Below the pieces are notes generated by a model. It ran no database searches. It had not been told where the DNA came from and saw nothing but the letters and a program-made list of their open reading frames with translations. The translations under genes were made by a program, and so were the position numbers. DNA of 64,000 nucleotides from contig NZ_CANKZF010000002.1 of the NCBI RefSeq assembly GCF_947488515.1, positions 532,294 through 596,293 of the forward strand. The letters run 5' to 3'. Below, in pieces: positions 12,053 to 20,779 of the stretch. The stretch's first letter is position 1, and every line of letters starts with the position of its first letter. Origin of the DNA: an uncultured Nocardioides sp. (GTDB taxonomy: Bacteria > Actinomycetota > Actinomycetes > Propionibacteriales > Nocardioidaceae).

Positions 12053-12949
12053 GTGGGACGAGGGCAGGCGCTGACGGCAACGGTCGTGGCGCTGCCGTTC
12101 CTGCTGGGTGCGGCCGCCGGTGCGCCGGGAGCGGCCGACCACCCGGCGTTCCGCTTCGAGGACCCCGAGATCGTGGAGTCGAGCGGACTCGTCGTGCTGC
12201 CGGGCGCCGGGCGCGACGCCGGCCTGGCCGTGACCACCAACGACTCCGGTGACTCGGGCCGGGTCTTCACCGTCGACCCCGGCACCGGCGCCACGGTGGG
12301 CGTCACCAGGTGGGCGAGCGATCCCGAGGACGTGGAGGCCCTGGCCCCCGCCGGCCCGGGCCACGTGTGGGTCGCCGACATCGGCGACAACCAGCACGCC
12401 CGCGCGTCGGTGTCGGTGCTCCGCGTGCCGGTCGGGCGCGGCGACCGCGACGTCGTTCCGGAGGCCTACGAGCTCGTCTACCCCGACGGCGCGCGCGACG
12501 CCGAGGCGCTGGTCAGCCACCCCGTGACCGGCCGGCTCTTCCTCGTCTCCAAGGGCGTCTTCTCCGGCACGGGGTACGCCGCCCCGCAGCGGCTGCGCGC
12601 CGACCGGCCCAACCGCCTGACCGAGGTCGGCCAGGCGCCGGGCATCGTCACGGACGCCACGTTCCTGCCGGGCGGGGGAGGGGTGGTCATGCGCACCTAC
12701 ACGACGGCCCACCTGTCGGCGTTCCCGTCGTGGCAGGGCGTCGAGTCGTGGCCGCTGCCCGACCAGGACCAGGGCGAGGGCATCGCCCTCGCGGGGGACG
12801 AGCTGCTGGTCAGCACCGAGGGAGCCCGCTCCCAGGTGCTCCGGGTCGGCCTGCCGGCGTCCGCCGGTGCGACCGACCTGCTCTCGCCCGCGTGGACCAG
12901 CCTGCGCTGGCTCTCGACGGCGTACGGCCTGCCGCTGCCCGCTGGCTGA
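12053..12949 (+). CDS. Secreted protein of unknown function, beta-propeller-like
   Basis: About 298 residues. The N-terminus has a positively charged start, a hydrophobic stretch (TATVVALPFLLGAAAGAPGAA) and an AxA-like signal peptidase site, so the product is probably exported. The mature part has repeated aspartate-glycine turns (TNDSGDSG, DIGDN) and VEALA, DAEAL and GEGIAL stretches, as in phytase-esterase-like or beta-propeller secreted proteins. I do not recognise a defined family. The GTG at 12053 is chosen over the GTG at 12044 because TACCGT lies exactly seven bases before it. Confidence 0.65.
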   Translation: MGRGQALTATVVALPFLLGAAAGAPGAADHPAFRFEDPEIVESSGLVVLPGAGRDAGLAVTTNDSGDSGRVFTVDPGTGATVGVTRWASDPEDVEALAPAGPGHVWVADIGDNQHARASVSVLRVPVGRGDRDVVPEAYELVYPDGARDAEALVSHPVTGRLFLVSKGVFSGTGYAAPQRLRADRPNRLTEVGQAPGIVTDATFLPGGGGVVMRTYTTAHLSAFPSWQGVESWPLPDQDQGEGIALAGDELLVSTEGARSQVLRVGLPASAGATDLLSPAWTSLRWLSTAYGLPLPAG

Positions 12950-12978
12950 GGAGGTCGCGGGGCGACCGTCACGGAGCC

Positions 12979-13668
12979 TCAGGCGAGGGCCGCGTCGAGC
13001 GCGGCCTGGACGTGCAGCGTCGTGCAGGGGAAGACCGGCAGCTCGACGTCGGCCTGCTTGACCAGCAGCTCGAGCTCGGTGCACCCGAGCAGCACGCCGC
13101 CGGCGCCGGCGTCCCACAGCTCCTCGATGATCGACACGACCCGGCTGCGCGTGCGGGGGAGCACGACACCGTGGACGAGCTCCTCGTAGATCGCGTCGTT
13201 GAGGAAGTCGTGGTGCGAGGTGTCGGGCACCACGACCGACAGGCCGTGGGCCTCCAGCCGGTCGACGAAGAACGACTCCGACATCGCGACCTTGGTGCCG
13301 ATCAGCCCGACCGTCTCGACCCCCGCGGCCTTGACCGCCTCCGCGACGACGTCCCCGAGGTGGAGCAGCGGGATGCCGACGGCCTCCTCGACCTGGTCGG
13401 CGACCTTGTGGAACGTCGTGGTGCACAGCAGCAGGAAGTCGGCACCCGCCCGCTCGACCCCGCGGGCGGCGTCGGCGAGGAGCGCCCCCACCTGGTCCCA
13501 GCGCTCGTCGTCCTCGAGGTGGGTGACCTCGGCGAAGTCGACCGTCGTGAGCGCCAGCCTGGGTGAGGACAGCCCGCCGAGGCGCTCCCGCATCCCGAGG
13601 TTGAGGTCGCGGTAGTAGACCGCGCTGCTCTCCCAGCTCATGCCGCCGACGAGTCCGATGGTCTTCAC
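12979..13668 (-). CDS. Aspartate/glutamate racemase family protein
   Basis: A 229-residue protein of the Asp/Glu racemase superfamily. It opens with KTIGLVGGMSWESSAVYYRDLN, matching the aspartate racemase N-terminus. The two catalytic cysteine positions are visible as LLCTTTFHK in the middle and GCTELELL near the C-terminus. These enzymes invert amino acids by a two-base thiol mechanism without a cofactor. The first cysteine motif is CTTTFH rather than the more common CNTMH, so specificity may differ. The GTG at 13668 is preceded by CAGACT and seven bases. Confidence 0.85.
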   Translation of the reverse strand: MKTIGLVGGMSWESSAVYYRDLNLGMRERLGGLSSPRLALTTVDFAEVTHLEDDERWDQVGALLADAARGVERAGADFLLLCTTTFHKVADQVEEAVGIPLLHLGDVVAEAVKAAGVETVGLIGTKVAMSESFFVDRLEAHGLSVVVPDTSHHDFLNDAIYEELVHGVVLPRTRSRVVSIIEELWDAGAGGVLLGCTELELLVKQADVELPVFPCTTLHVQAALDAALA

Positions 13669-13688
13669 GCGCGGCAGTCTGCCACCTC

Positions 13689-14441
13689 TCAGGAGCGGTG
13701 GACCTTGTGTGCCGCAGCCTGGGCACGCGGCTTGATCACCAGCTCGTCGATGTCGACGTGCGAGGGCCGGGTGGCCACCCACGCGATGGCGTCGGCGACG
13801 TCCTCGGCCAGCAGCGGCTGGTCGACGCCGGCGTACACCGCGTCGGCCTTCTCCTGGTCGCCGTCGAAGCGCACGAGCGAGAACTCGTCGGTCCGGACCA
13901 TCCCGGGGGCGACCTCGCTGATGCGCACCGGCTCGCCGTTGAGCTCGAGCCGCAGCGTCTCGGTCACCACCTTCACGCCGTGCTTGGCGGCGGTGTAGCC
14001 CGCGCCGCCCTCGTAGGCCCAGCGCCCGGCCGTCGACCCGACGTTGACGATCACCGCGTCGCCGCTGGCGCGGAGGGCGGGCAGCAGCGCCTTGGTCACC
14101 CGGACGAGGCCGAGGACGTTCACGTCGTACATCCAGCGCCACGCGTCGACGTCGGCCCCGTCGACCCGGTCGACACCGACGGCGCCGCCGGCGTTGTTGA
14201 CCAGCACGTGGCAGGACGGCACTGCCGCGGCGAGCGCGTCGACCGACGCCTGGTCGGTGATGTCGCACGTGATGGCCTCGCCCCCGATCTCGGCGGCGAG
14301 GTCCTCGATGCGGTCGGTGCGGCGGGCGGCGCAGACGACGCGGAAGCCCGCCGCCGCCAGGGCGCGGGCCGTCGCGGCACCGATGCCGCTCGAGGCGCCG
14401 GTCACGACGGCGGTGCGGGGCTGGGTGCTGTCAGAGCTCAT
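13689..14441 (-). CDS. Short-chain dehydrogenase/reductase
   Basis: A classical SDR of 250 residues. Visible motifs in order: TGASSGIG for the dinucleotide-binding loop, NNAG in the central strand, VNVGS with the catalytic serine, YTAAK with the catalytic tyrosine and lysine, and APGMVRTDE. The RR following VVCA in the second strand suggests NADP preference. It resembles YdfG-type serine or hydroxyacid dehydrogenases, but the substrate is not determined. The ATG follows CAGGAT by six bases, and the promoter is back-to-back with that of the RNase HI gene. Confidence 0.9.
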   Translation of the reverse strand: MSSDSTQPRTAVVTGASSGIGAATARALAAAGFRVVCAARRTDRIEDLAAEIGGEAITCDITDQASVDALAAAVPSCHVLVNNAGGAVGVDRVDGADVDAWRWMYDVNVLGLVRVTKALLPALRASGDAVIVNVGSTAGRWAYEGGAGYTAAKHGVKVVTETLRLELNGEPVRISEVAPGMVRTDEFSLVRFDGDQEKADAVYAGVDQPLLAEDVADAIAWVATRPSHVDIDELVIKPRAQAAAHKVHRS

Positions 14442-14466
14442 GCGGCCATCCTGCCAAGATGTGCCC

Positions 14467-15348
14467 GTGATCTTCGCGGCGGCCGACGGTTCGGCACTCG
14501 GCAACCCCGGCCCGGCCGGCTGGGCGTGGTACGTCGACGACGACTGCTGGGCGTCCGGCGGCTGGCCGCGCGGCACCAACAACATGGGCGAGCTGATGGC
14601 GGTCCTCGACCTCCTCCAGCAGACGGCGCACGTCGACGACGAGCTGCACGTGTTCTGCGACAGCAAGTACGTCATCGACTCCGTCACCAAGTGGATGCCG
14701 GGCTGGAAGCGCAAGGGGTGGAAGAAGAGCGACGGCAAGCCGGTGCTCAACGTCGAGCTGATGAAGGCCCTCGACGCCGCCATGGACGGCCGGCGCGACA
14801 GGGTCCGCTTCGAGTGGGTCAAGGGCCACGCCGGCCACGAGCTCAACGAGGCGGCCGACAAGCGCGCCAACGCCGCTGCGTCCGCCTACCAGCGGGGTGT
14901 GGAGCCCGATGCCGGGCCGGGATTCGCCGGCAGCAGCACCGCCCACCCCGCCGCGACGGTCGGGCAGGTCGAGCAGGAGCCCGACCTGTTCAGCGACCTC
15001 GACCACGCGGAGCCCACCGACGAGGAGCGCGTCGTCGCGATGGAGCGCGCGTTGCTCAGCGACGAGGTGCGCGGTGACCGGGCCGCCGTGGCCGCCCTGC
15101 TCCATCCGCAGTGGCAGGAGGTCGGGCGCTCGGGTCGGTTGTGGACCCGCGAGGACCTGCTCGCCGAGGTCGGCCCGATCGAGCCCGTGAGCCTCGACGT
15201 CGTGTCCGTCGAGCGGGTCGACCGCGACACCATCCTGCTCCTGTGGCGCGCGCTGGCCGACGAGCGGTCGACGCTGCGCAGCAGCCTCTGGGTGCGCGTC
15301 GGCGGGCAGTGGCAGCAGCGCTTCCACCAGGGCACCGACGAGCCCTGA
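14467..15348 (+). CDS. RNase HI fused to a C-terminal DUF4440/NTF2-like domain
   Basis: About 293 residues in two parts. Residues 1-140 are a full RNase HI domain, which cleaves the RNA strand of RNA-DNA hybrids. The four acidic catalytic residues D7, E42, D65 and D131 and the histidine H121 in VKGHAGHE are all present. After a ~45-residue proline/acid-rich linker, residues ~185-290 (from ERVVAMERALL to WQQRFHQGT) look like a DUF4440/SnoaL-type NTF2-like domain. The GTG at 14467 is preferred because CAAGAT lies six bases before it. The role of the second domain is unknown. Confidence 0.82.
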   Translation: MIFAAADGSALGNPGPAGWAWYVDDDCWASGGWPRGTNNMGELMAVLDLLQQTAHVDDELHVFCDSKYVIDSVTKWMPGWKRKGWKKSDGKPVLNVELMKALDAAMDGRRDRVRFEWVKGHAGHELNEAADKRANAAASAYQRGVEPDAGPGFAGSSTAHPAATVGQVEQEPDLFSDLDHAEPTDEERVVAMERALLSDEVRGDRAAVAALLHPQWQEVGRSGRLWTREDLLAEVGPIEPVSLDVVSVERVDRDTILLLWRALADERSTLRSSLWVRVGGQWQQRFHQGTDEP

Positions 15349-15418
15349 GGGCTCCGCTCGAGGGTCTGCTCACGGCCCCAGGACCGCCCATCGGGGTGAG
15401 TCGTGGCACACTCGTCCG

Positions 15419-15790
15419 ATGCCTCCTGCGAAGCTCGCTGCGTCGCTCGCTCTCCTGGGCGGCGTGCTGTGGATCCTGCACGCGCTGCTCGGCGGCGGCG
15501 ACGGGTCCGTCCTCGACGTCCTGCACGGCATCGGCCTCGCGTGCCTCATGGCAGCCGCTGCCGTCTTCGGCACCACCCTCGTGAAGGGCGACGCCGTGGC
15601 CGTGCGCGCCGTCGTCGGCGTCGCGTCCGCCCTCCTCGCGCTGTCGGTCATCGAGGCGTTCCGGCCCGACACCACGACGTGGTACGACGGCTTCTGGGGC
15701 GTCGTGGCGGTGGTCCTCGGCGGCCTCGCGCTGGCGCGCGGCCGGGGCCGCTCGACCAGCCGTCGCCCGGCCGGCGCCCACGCCCGCTGA
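15419..15790 (+). CDS. Small polytopic membrane protein of unknown function
   Basis: A 123-residue protein with four predicted hydrophobic helices and a positively charged C-terminal tail rich in arginine. No family motif is recognised. The ATG is preceded by CACACT and six bases, the leaderless spacing common in this window. A stem-loop follows six bases after its stop, so it is likely transcribed alone, just ahead of mshA. I cannot assign a function. Confidence 0.6.
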   Translation: MPPAKLAASLALLGGVLWILHALLGGGDGSVLDVLHGIGLACLMAAAAVFGTTLVKGDAVAVRAVVGVASALLALSVIEAFRPDTTTWYDGFWGVVAVVLGGLALARGRGRSTSRRPAGAHAR

Positions 15791-15795
15791 CCCGC

Positions 15796-15816
15796 GGGAT
15801 TCCACGAGGGAATCCC
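15796..15816 (+). terminator. Stem-loop after the small membrane protein gene
   Basis: GGGATTCC (15796-15803) pairs with GGAATCCC (15809-15816) around a 5-base loop, immediately after the stop at 15790. It separates this gene from mshA and is probably a terminator. Confidence 0.55.
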
Positions 15817-15843
15817 AGCGGTCCTCCCGGGGTTGTGCCTGAG

Positions 15844-15861
15844 GTGCCCTGACCAGGGCAC
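15844..15861. promoter_or_regulatory. 18-bp perfect palindrome upstream of mshA
   Basis: GTGCCCTGACCAGGGCAC is symmetric apart from its central bases and ends 25 bases before the mshA GTG, upstream of its ribosome-binding site. It could be an operator or a short leader hairpin. The regulator is unknown. Confidence 0.45.
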
Positions 15862-15886
15862 GCAGTCGAGGTCTCGAGGAGGCAAC

Positions 15887-17143
15887 GTGGGCGAGCGGGT
15901 CGCGATGATCAGCCTGCACACCTCACCGCTGGACCAACCCGGGACGGGCGACGCCGGCGGGATGAACGTCTACGTGATCGAGCTCTCGCGACGCCTGGCC
16001 GCCCAGGGCATCGCGGTCGACGTCTTCACGCGGGCCACCTCCTCCTCCCTCCCGCAGGTCGTCGAGGCCGCCGACGGCGTGCTCGTACGCCACGTCGCTG
16101 CCGGCCCGTTCGAGGGGCTCACCAAGGGCGAGCTGCCCGGTCAGCTGTGCACCTTCGCGCGCGAGGTGCTGCGCACGGAGGCGATGCAGCCCCTGGGGCA
16201 CTACGACGCGGTCCACTCCCACTACTGGCTCTCCGGCCAGGTCGGCGCCCTCGCCCGCGACCGGTGGAACGTCCCCCTCGTGCACTCGATGCACACCATG
16301 GCCAAGGTCAAGAACGAGGCGCTGGCCGACGGCGACACCCCCGAGCCCGTGTCCCGCGTGATCGGCGAGGAGCAGGTGGTGGAGGCCGCCGACCTCCTCG
16401 TCGCCAACACCGACACCGAGGCCCGCCAGCTCATCGACCTCTACGACGCCAGCCCAGACGCCGTCGAGGTGATCCACCCCGGCGTCGACCTCTCGGTCTT
16501 CGCCCCGCGCGGCCGCGCGGCGGCCCGCCGCGAGCTCGGCCTGCCCGAGGACGCGGCCGTGCTGCTGTTCGCCGGCCGGATCCAGCCGCTCAAGGCACCT
16601 GACGTGCTGCTCCGCTCGGTCGCGGTGCTGCTCGAGCAGGACCCGTCCCTGCGGCACCGGCTCGTCGTACCCGTGGTGGGCGGACCGTCCGGCTCCGGGC
16701 TCGAGCACCCCACGGCCCTGGCCGACCTGGCGACCGGCCTCGGCATCAACGACGTGGTGCGGTTCGTCCCGCCGGTCAGCCAGGCCGAGCTGGCGGTGTG
16801 GACGTCGGCCGCCACCGCGGTCGCGGTCCCGTCGTACAACGAGTCGTTCGGCCTCGTCGCCGTCGAGGCACAGGCGACCGGCACCCCGGTGGTGGCCGCC
16901 GCGGTCGGCGGTCTCACCACCGTGGTGCGCGACGGGGTGAGCGGCATCCTCGTCGACACCCACGAGCCCCGTGACTGGGCCGCCAGCCTGCGCCGCCTGA
17001 TCGACGACCCCGAGCTGGTCGAGCGGCTCGGCCGCGGCGCCGTGGCCCACGCGCAGGACTTCTCGTGGGAGCGCACCGCCGCCCGCACGCTGGACGCCTA
17101 CGAGCGTGCCAGCGGGCGCATGCGTGCTGAGATGGCCTCATGA
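15887..17143 (+). CDS. mshA: D-inositol-3-phosphate glycosyltransferase (mycothiol synthesis)
   Basis: First committed enzyme of mycothiol synthesis: it transfers N-acetylglucosamine from UDP-GlcNAc to 1L-myo-inositol-1-phosphate. It is 418 residues, a retaining GT4 glycosyltransferase. [10 protein letters not shown] near the N-terminus is the UDP-sugar/inositol-phosphate loop of Msh[21 protein letters not shown] and [18 protein letters not shown] with the EX7E motif follow. The GTG at 15887 has the ribosome site GAGGAGG four bases before it. It overlaps the YbjN gene by four bases, the same order as mshA-Rv0487 in Mycobacterium. Mycothiol confirms the actinobacterial origin. Confidence 0.96.
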   Translation: MGERVAMISLHTSPLDQPGTGDAGGMNVYVIELSRRLAAQGIAVDVFTRATSSSLPQVVEAADGVLVRHVAAGPFEGLTKGELPGQLCTFAREVLRTEAMQPLGHYDAVHSHYWLSGQVGALARDRWNVPLVHSMHTMAKVKNEALADGDTPEPVSRVIGEEQVVEAADLLVANTDTEARQLIDLYDASPDAVEVIHPGVDLSVFAPRGRAAARRELGLPEDAAVLLFAGRIQPLKAPDVLLRSVAVLLEQDPSLRHRLVVPVVGGPSGSGLEHPTALADLATGLGINDVVRFVPPVSQAELAVWTSAATAVAVPSYNESFGLVAVEAQATGTPVVAAAVGGLTTVVRDGVSGILVDTHEPRDWAASLRRLIDDPELVERLGRGAVAHAQDFSWERTAARTLDAYERASGRMRAEMAS

Positions 17144-17661
17144 GCGCCCCGTCCCCGTCTGCCACCGCGACGGCCGTCGACGCCGTCCGCGACTACCTCG
17201 TCGCCAACGAGATCGAGCACGACGAGTCCGCCCGCGAGGGCGTCGAGGGCGCGCGCTTCTCGCTCACGCTGCCGGGGGAGAAGAAGCTCCAGACGCCCGT
17301 ACGCCTCGACGTCGGCGCCCACGCGCTGGGCGTGCACGCCTTCGTGTGCCGCAACCCCGACGAGAACCACGCGCGGGTCCACCGCTGGCTGCTGGAGCGC
17401 AACCTCAGGATGTACGCCGTCTCGTTCGCCGTCGACCGCCACGGCGACATCTACCTCGAGGCGCGGCTGCCACTGGCCTCGGTCGACCCCGAGGAGCTCG
17501 ACCGCATCCTCGGCTCCGTGCTCGCGAACGCCGACGAGTCGTTCAACGCGATCCTGGAGCTCGGGTTCGCCACGTCCATCCGCAAGGAGTGGGAGTGGCG
17601 GATCTCCCGGGGCGAGTCGACCCGCAACCTCGAGGCGTTCCGCGGCTGGCTCGAGGCCTAG
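17140..17661 (+). CDS. YbjN-domain protein
   Basis: A 173-residue cytoplasmic protein of the YbjN family (Rv0487-like). It has no known catalytic motif; the fold is related to type III secretion chaperone-like proteins. Features include [20 protein letters not shown] and HRWLLERN, typical of the actinobacterial version. The ATG overlaps the mshA stop by four bases, so it is translated with mshA. Its function is not established. Its stop shares the bases CTAG with the stop of the convergent DMT transporter. Confidence 0.85.
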   Translation: MSAPSPSATATAVDAVRDYLVANEIEHDESAREGVEGARFSLTLPGEKKLQTPVRLDVGAHALGVHAFVCRNPDENHARVHRWLLERNLRMYAVSFAVDRHGDIYLEARLPLASVDPEELDRILGSVLANADESFNAILELGFATSIRKEWEWRISRGESTRNLEAFRGWLEA

Positions 17662-18569
17662 GACCGCGGCTTGCGGCGCGTCATCAGCACGCCGACGATG
17701 GCCAGCGCGCCGCCGACGAAGCTCAATGTCGGCGGCACCTCGTTGATGGTCAGCCACGCCACGAGCGTGGCGATGCCCGGCACGAGGAACGTCGTCAGCG
17801 ACAGCGCTCCGGCGTCGGTGTGGGTGAGCGCGTAGGCCCACGTCGTGAAGGCGACGGCGGTGGGGAACACACCCAGGTAGACGATCCACCACAGCTCGGC
17901 GCCCCCGTTGGCGACGATGCCCGGGAGGTCGCTGGAGAAGGGCAGGCAGATGAGCGCGCCCATCAGGAACGAGACGAACACGACCTGCACGGACGGCAGG
18001 CGGCGCAGCAGGACCTTCTGGGTCAGCACCCCGACGGCGTACATCACCGCGGCGACGAGCACGAGGCCCACTCCGAGGAGGCTGGCGTCGGCGTCGGTCG
18101 AGGACCCGCGCGCGATGACCGCGACACCGGCGAAGCCGACGAGCATGCCACCGAGCAGCCACCCGTGCATCCGCTCGCCGAACAGCGGGACCGCGAGCAG
18201 AGCGACGATGACCGGGCCGATCTGGATGATCATCGCGGCGGTGCCCGCGTCGACGTGGCGCTCGCCGGCGTTGAGGGCCAGGTTGTAGATGCCGAACCAG
18301 CCGATGCCGCCGGCCGCCAGCAGGGTCCACTCGCGACGGGTGGGGCGAACCCAGCCGCGGCGCAGCACCAGCGGCAGGACCACCAGCGCGGCGACCAGCA
18401 GGCGACCCGATCCGAGCGCGCCGGGGCTGACGTCGTGCGCCACGTGCCGGATCACCACGAACGCCGACGCCCACATGACCAGCGTGACGGCGCCGGCGGC
18501 GACCGGCAGCCACGGGGCGGGGGAGGTCGTGGTGGGCTCGCTCGCGGCGGTCGGGGTCGTGGTCGTCAC
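17658..18569 (-). CDS. EamA/DMT-superfamily transporter
   Basis: A 10-helix drug/metabolite transporter of 303 residues built from two EamA repeats, each of five helices. The first repeat starts AGAVTLVMWASAFVVIR, the second near GLVLVAAVMYAVGVLTQ. Such carriers usually export amino acids, metabolites or toxic compounds. The substrate is unknown. The GTG at 18569 is preceded by TAGCCT and six bases, so the message may be leaderless. It converges on the YbjN gene with a shared CTAG at the stops. Confidence 0.88.
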   Translation of the reverse strand: MTTTTPTAASEPTTTSPAPWLPVAAGAVTLVMWASAFVVIRHVAHDVSPGALGSGRLLVAALVVLPLVLRRGWVRPTRREWTLLAAGGIGWFGIYNLALNAGERHVDAGTAAMIIQIGPVIVALLAVPLFGERMHGWLLGGMLVGFAGVAVIARGSSTDADASLLGVGLVLVAAVMYAVGVLTQKVLLRRLPSVQVVFVSFLMGALICLPFSSDLPGIVANGGAELWWIVYLGVFPTAVAFTTWAYALTHTDAGALSLTTFLVPGIATLVAWLTINEVPPTLSFVGGALAIVGVLMTRRKPRS

Positions 18570-18640
18570 AAGTCAAGGCTAGGTACGGTCATGACTGGCC
18601 GCCAGCGCTTTTCGGACGTCGTACGCCGACATCCCGCCGC

Positions 18641-18679
18641 CCCGTTGGTCGAGGAGGGACGACGTCTCGTCACGAGACC
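18641..18679. repeat. REP-like palindromic element downstream of regX3
   Basis: The stretch includes GTTGGTCGAGGAGGGACGAC followed by GTCTCGT-C-ACGAGAC (18664-18678), a 7-bp inverted repeat. Sequences of the type GGTCGAG...CTCGAGACC are common dispersed extragenic palindromes in actinobacteria. Here it directly follows regX3 and may act as its terminator. Only one copy was noticed in this window. Confidence 0.45.
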
Positions 18680-18681
18680 GC

Positions 18682-19359
18682 TCAGAGGTCCAGCTTGTAG
18701 CCCAGGCCCCGGACGGTGACGAGGTACTTCGGCTCGCCCGGGTCGGGCTCGAGCTTGGCGCGGAGCCGCTTGACGTGCACGTCGAGCGTCTTGGTGTCGC
18801 CGACGTAGTCCGAGCCCCACACGCGGTCGATCAGCTGGCCCCGGGTGAGCACGCGGCCGGGGTTGCGCAGGAACATCTCGAGCAGCTCGAACTCCTTGAG
18901 CGGCAGCCGCTGCTCGGTCCCGTCGACGGTGACGACATGACGCTCGACGTCCATCCGGACCGGGCCGGCCTCGAGGGTGTCGGGCATCAGGTCGGGCTCA
19001 TGGCCGCGACGCAGCACGGCGCGGATGCGGGCGACCAGCTCGCGCGGCGAGTAGGGCTTGGTGACGTAGTCGTCGGCGCCGAGCTCGAGCCCCACGACCT
19101 TGTCGACCTCGTCGTCCTTGGCGCTGACCATGATCACCGGGACCGACGACGTCTGGCGGATCTGCCGGCAGACCTCCGTGCCGGGGATCCCGGGGAGCAT
19201 CAGGTCGAGCAGGACGATGTCGGGACCGAAGCGGTCGAACTCCGTGAGGGCGGTGTTGCCGTCGGCGGCGATCGCCACCTCGTAGCCCTCCTTGCGGAGC
19301 ATGTAGGCGAGGGCGTCGCTGTAGCTCTCTTCGTCCTCGACGACGAGTACGCGGGTCAT
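18682..19359 (-). CDS. regX3: Phosphate response regulator, OmpR/PhoB type
   Basis: A 225-residue response regulator. The receiver domain (1-115) has acidic pocket D9, phosphoacceptor D52 in LLDLMLPG and the conserved lysine K101. The C-terminal winged-helix DNA-binding domain (~130-225) ends in VRGLGYKLDL. Together with senX3 just upstream and phoU across the shared promoter, it fits RegX3/PhoP, which activates phosphate-scavenging genes. The gene is 67 bases downstream of senX3, separated by the ~60-base dispersed repeat described at 19361-19425. The ATG directly follows that repeat. Confidence 0.93.
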   Translation of the reverse strand: MTRVLVVEDEESYSDALAYMLRKEGYEVAIAADGNTALTEFDRFGPDIVLLDLMLPGIPGTEVCRQIRQTSSVPVIMVSAKDDEVDKVVGLELGADDYVTKPYSPRELVARIRAVLRRGHEPDLMPDTLEAGPVRMDVERHVVTVDGTEQRLPLKEFELLEMFLRNPGRVLTRGQLIDRVWGSDYVGDTKTLDVHVKRLRAKLEPDPGEPKYLVTVRGLGYKLDL

Positions 19360-19360
19360 G

Positions 19361-19425
19361 CGGGGTCCCCTCGGTGTTGTACGGCGGAGGAGCGAAGCGG
19401 GGGAGGCGAAGAACGTCGTGGGGTG
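19361..19425 (-). repeat. ~60-base dispersed repeat, copy A (before regX3)
   Basis: Read on the minus strand it begins CACCCCACGACGTTCTTC, has a variable C/T-rich centre with CGCTTCGCT, and ends AACAACACCGAGGGGACCCCG immediately before the regX3 ATG. A closely similar element with the same two ends lies at 31214-31272 in front of an unrelated gene. It sits between senX3 and regX3, so it is transcribed inside the operon or carries a regX3-specific signal. The function is unknown. Confidence 0.6.
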
Positions 19426-19426
19426 C

Positions 19427-20659
19427 TCATCTGTTCGTCTCCTGCTGTGCTCTGCGTGGTCCGGGATCGGTGCCGGCGGAGGGCCGCACGGGGGCGACGA
19501 CCTCGACCGGGGTGGTGGTGCTGCCGGTGCCCGGGGCGGGCTCCGAGCTGCGGGGGAGCGTGAGGGTGAAGGTCGAGCCCTGTCCCTGCACCGACCACAC
19601 GGCGATGTCGCCGCCGTGGGTGGCCGCGACGTGCTTGACGATCGAGAGGCCCAGGCCGGTGCCGCCCGTCGAGCGGTGGCGCGCGGGGTCGACGCGGTAG
19701 AAGCGCTCGAAGATGCGGTCGATGTCGCCGGCCGGGATGCCGATGCCCTGGTCGACCACCGAGATCTGGACGTGATTGCCCTCGGACCTGGTCGTGACGA
19801 CCACGCGCGAGCCCGCGTTGGAGTAGGCGACCGCGTTGGCGACGAGGTTGCTGATCGCGGCGCCGATCTGCTCCTGGGACCCGAAGACCTGCAGGTTCGG
19901 CTCGCCGCGGGACTCCACGGTGATCTGCTTGGCGGCCGCCTCCATGGCGCTGGTGTCGACGGCGGTCGCGACCGCGGCGTCGAGGTCGACCATGACGGGC
20001 CGCTCGAGCGGGTCGTGGCCCTGCAGCCGGGACAGCTCGATGATCTGCTGCACGAGCTTGGAGAGCCGGTCGCTCTCGGTGAGCATCCGCCCGGCGAAGC
20101 GCTGCACGGCCTCGGGGTCGTCGGCCGCGTCGGTGACGGCCTCGGCGAGCAGGCGGATCGCGCCGACCGGGGTCTTGAGCTCGTGGCTGACGTTGGCCAC
20201 GAAGTCGCGGCGGACGGCCTCCACGCGGCGCTCACGGGTGCGGTCCTCGACGAGCGCCAGCACCAGCCGGGCTCCGAGCGGCGCCACCCGCGCGGTCAGC
20301 GTGCGGGTGAACCCGCCGTCGAGCGCGGGCATGTCGATGTCGCTCTCACGGATCTGCCCGTCGCGCCGCACCTGCGCGATGAGGTCGAGCAGCTCGGGCA
20401 GCAGGACGGTGTTGCCGCGCACCAGCCCGAAGGCGTACGCCGGCGCCGAGGCCTTGAGGACGTGGTCGGACTCGTCGACCACCACGGCGCTGGAGCGCAG
20501 GATGCTCAGCACGGCCGCGACGCCCGCCTGGACGACGGGCGGCTCCGCCTCGGGAGCCGTGTGGCGCTGCCGGTCGCTGATGTGCCACGCGAGGACCGCG
20601 CCGCCCGCCACGATGGCCCCGACGAGCGCCGCCAGGGCAGCCTGCGTCGTCGGATCCAC
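19427..20659 (-). CDS. senX3: Phosphate sensor histidine kinase
   Basis: Membrane-bound histidine kinase of about 410 residues. One N-terminal membrane helix (AALVGAIVAGGAVLAW) is followed by a PAS-like region (~45-140), the dimerisation domain with phosphoacceptor H159 in NVSHELKTP, and the ATPase domain with N box (NLVANAVAY), DQGIGIP, and GGTGLGLSI. The tail is proline-rich. It pairs with the downstream response regulator and lies divergently from phoU, as in the SenX3-RegX3/PhoR-PhoP systems. The GTG at 20659 is chosen because TACGAT lies six bases upstream; an in-frame GTG at 20665 overlaps that spacing. Confidence 0.93.
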   Translation of the reverse strand: MDPTTQAALAALVGAIVAGGAVLAWHISDRQRHTAPEAEPPVVQAGVAAVLSILRSSAVVVDESDHVLKASAPAYAFGLVRGNTVLLPELLDLIAQVRRDGQIRESDIDMPALDGGFTRTLTARVAPLGARLVLALVEDRTRERRVEAVRRDFVANVSHELKTPVGAIRLLAEAVTDAADDPEAVQRFAGRMLTESDRLSKLVQQIIELSRLQGHDPLERPVMVDLDAAVATAVDTSAMEAAAKQITVESRGEPNLQVFGSQEQIGAAISNLVANAVAYSNAGSRVVVTTRSEGNHVQISVVDQGIGIPAGDIDRIFERFYRVDPARHRSTGGTGLGLSIVKHVAATHGGDIAVWSVQGQGSTFTLTLPRSSEPAPGTGSTTTPVEVVAPVRPSAGTDPGPRRAQQETNR

Positions 20660-20718
20660 GCTCACATCGTACGCACCGCGGGCGTGGGTCCTGACCGGAT
20701 GGACGGCCGGCACGGAGT

Positions 20719-20761
20719 GTTCACCCCTCGTTCATCGACCACGCACATCTGTTCGCTTCGG
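20719..20761 (+). promoter_or_regulatory. PHO-box-like direct repeats in the senX3-phoU promoter region
   Basis: Two adjacent 11-base units start GTTCACCCCTC (20719-20729) and GTTCATCGACC (20730-20740). A degenerate unit and then GTTCGCTTCGG (20751-20761) follow on the same helical phase. GTTCACC units repeated every 11 bases are the binding site of PhoP in Streptomyces. The site lies between divergent senX3 and phoU, so autoregulation by the RegX3-type regulator is likely. Confidence 0.75.
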
Positions 20762-20779
20762 CTGCCTACAGTGCCCGAC

